Assembly: GCF_019175365.1 (NCBI RefSeq)
Contig: NZ_CP059572.1
Location: 7,750,001-7,814,000, forward strand
Source of the DNA: Actinomadura graeca
GTDB lineage: Bacteria; Actinomycetota; Actinomycetes; Streptosporangiales; Streptosporangiaceae
DNA length: 64,000 nt
Direction: 5' to 3'
This document shows, in pieces, positions 63,293 through 64,000 of this stretch. The number at the start of each line of letters is the position of its first letter. The stretch's first letter is position 1. Under the pieces are notes generated by a model. It was not told where the DNA came from. It ran no database searches and saw only the letters and a program-made list of their open reading frames with translations. A program made the position numbers and the translations under genes.

Positions 63293-63356
63293 AGATCGAA
63301 CCTCCACCACGACGGCTTGAACCTCGACCACGGGGTTCGAACCCCGGCCACCGGTT

Positions 63357-63478
63357 ACGGGACAGGCACGCGGAGCGAGCGCAAGCGAGCGCAGCGGGCA
63401 TGCCCGGCGCGCCGCGTCCCCGCAATGGAGCGAGTGCAGCGAGCGGAATGGAGGCGACCCGTGCCGCGCAGCCGGGGG
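63357..63478 (-). repeat. Right arm of the large inverted repeat
   Basis: Reverse-complement copy of the left arm, with the same order of blocks and a perfect 32-bp end (63447-63478). Arms differ by scattered substitutions and small indels. Just outside the arm, 63301-63356 has CTTGAACCTCGACC-like units echoing the TTGAGGCTCAA-like units next to the left arm. Confidence 0.85.
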
Positions 63479-63536
63479 TCTGGGCGTCGCCCCCCAGGAA
63501 AACAGGGTCGGCCCTCCAAACGAAATCCGCTGCGGC

Positions 63537-63542
63537 TACGAT
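63537..63542 (+). promoter_or_regulatory. Candidate -10 element for trpC
   Basis: TACGAT, 38 bases before the trpC start and just past the right arm of the inverted repeat. A -35 is not clear. Transcription would begin around 63549, giving a leader of about 30 bases with an AGGGGG RBS. Confidence 0.4.
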
Positions 63543-63580
63543 CGGTGCACGGAACGACCTGAAATAGGGGGCCTATCACC

Positions 63581-64000
63581 TTGAGCGTGCTGGACGAGAT
63601 CATCGAGGGCGTCCGGGCCGATCTCGCGGACAGGCAGCGAGAGGTCCCGCTCGACGCACTCAAGGAGAAGGCGGCGGCCGCTCCGGCTCCGCGGGACGCG
63701 CTCGGCGCGTTGCGGGGGCAGGGGGTGTCGGTCATCGCCGAGGTCAAGCGCAGCAGCCCGTCCAAGGGGGCGCTCGCCGCCATCGCCGACCCGGCGGCGC
63801 TGGCCCGTGACTACGAGGCCGGTGGCGCGCGGGTCATCAGCGTGCTGACCGAGCGGCGCCGATTCGGGGGGAGCCTGGACGATCTGGCCGAGGTGCGCGC
63901 CAACGTCGAGGTCTCCGTCCTGCGCAAGGACTTCATCGTCACCTCCTACCAGCTGTGGGAGGCACGCGCGTACGGCGCGGACATGGCGCTGCTGATCGTC
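63581..64000 (+). CDS. trpC: Indole-3-glycerol phosphate synthase, N-terminal part
   Basis: The first 140 residues of TrpC, cut by the window end. It closes the indole ring in tryptophan synthesis. [15 protein letters not shown] holds the catalytic Lys region, with [25 protein letters not shown] and [31 protein letters not shown] 63581 gives MSVLDEII, the usual family start, with AGGGGG upstream; GTG 63587 is the alternative. Confidence 0.95.
   Translation, partial: MSVLDEIIEGVRADLADRQREVPLDALKEKAAAAPAPRDALGALRGQGVSVIAEVKRSSPSKGALAAIADPAALARDYEAGGARVISVLTERRRFGGSLDDLAEVRANVEVSVLRKDFIVTSYQLWEARAYGADMALLIV

Noticed and set aside
63325..63350. tRNA-like T-arm GGGGTTCGAACCCC
   Set aside because: The palindrome resembles a T-loop, but no acceptor, D or anticodon arm can be built around it; it belongs to the repeat region flanking the DUF2752 gene.

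Overview
The window reads as a chromosomal segment of a high-GC Gram-positive actinomycete, probably a relative of Actinomadura, Thermomonospora or Streptomyces. The genus is an inference from gene order and composition. Supporting features are the very high GC, frequent GTG starts, 4-base ATGA/GTGA gene overlaps, DivIVA/Wag31, SepF and a MurE with a DNPR motif. It is core chromosome: I see no integrase, transposase, CRISPR array, rRNA or tRNA.

Layout. 1-5043: tail of a DUF3040-like gene, then a leftward operon of MoxR ATPase, DUF58 protein and TgpA-like transglutaminase. 5467-22319: the division and cell wall (dcw) cluster mraZ-rsmH-ftsL-ftsI-murE-murF-mraY-murD-ftsW-murG-murC-ftsQ-ftsZ. Its promoter lies under a four-copy, 10-bp-period MraZ operator. 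22316-25849: pgeF, yggS, sepF, yggT, divIVA. 25989-31325: a membrane protein with two Ada-like cysteine modules, a DUF1707 protein, and leftward ileS behind a translational T-box. 31911-34188: traR/dksA-like gene, lspA, rluD. 34246-36832: azlD-azlC and a chorismate mutase on the minus strand; the mutase has an attenuator-like leader coding a Phe-containing peptide, and an AraC regulator faces it. 37025-45074: dnaE and assorted small genes. 45151-50481: his operon hisDCB-(small membrane protein)-hisH-hisA/priA-hisF, closed by a terminator. 50576-59658: accessory genes (lipoproteins, winged-helix protein, nucleosidase, HEAT-like protein) and a heterodimeric ABC exporter. 59797-64000: TIGR03085 protein, cold-shock protein, hisI, Trp-associated membrane protein, an atypical response regulator, DUF2752 protein flanked by a large inverted repeat, and the start of trpC.

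Working together: the dcw block makes lipid II (MurE, MurF, MraY, MurD, MurG, MurC), inserts it (FtsW, FtsI) and places it at the septum (FtsZ, SepF, FtsQ, FtsL) or the pole (DivIVA). The his and trp genes may share PriA, which in many actinomycetes replaces TrpF. Most genes are well-known families. The least explained items are the Phe-leader attenuator, the inverted repeat around the DUF2752 gene, the repeat-bearing ftsZ promoter region, the small coupled ORFs, and the duplicated cysteine modules. Starts were chosen by ribosome-binding site (RBS), coupling and family alignment from memory; no database search was run.
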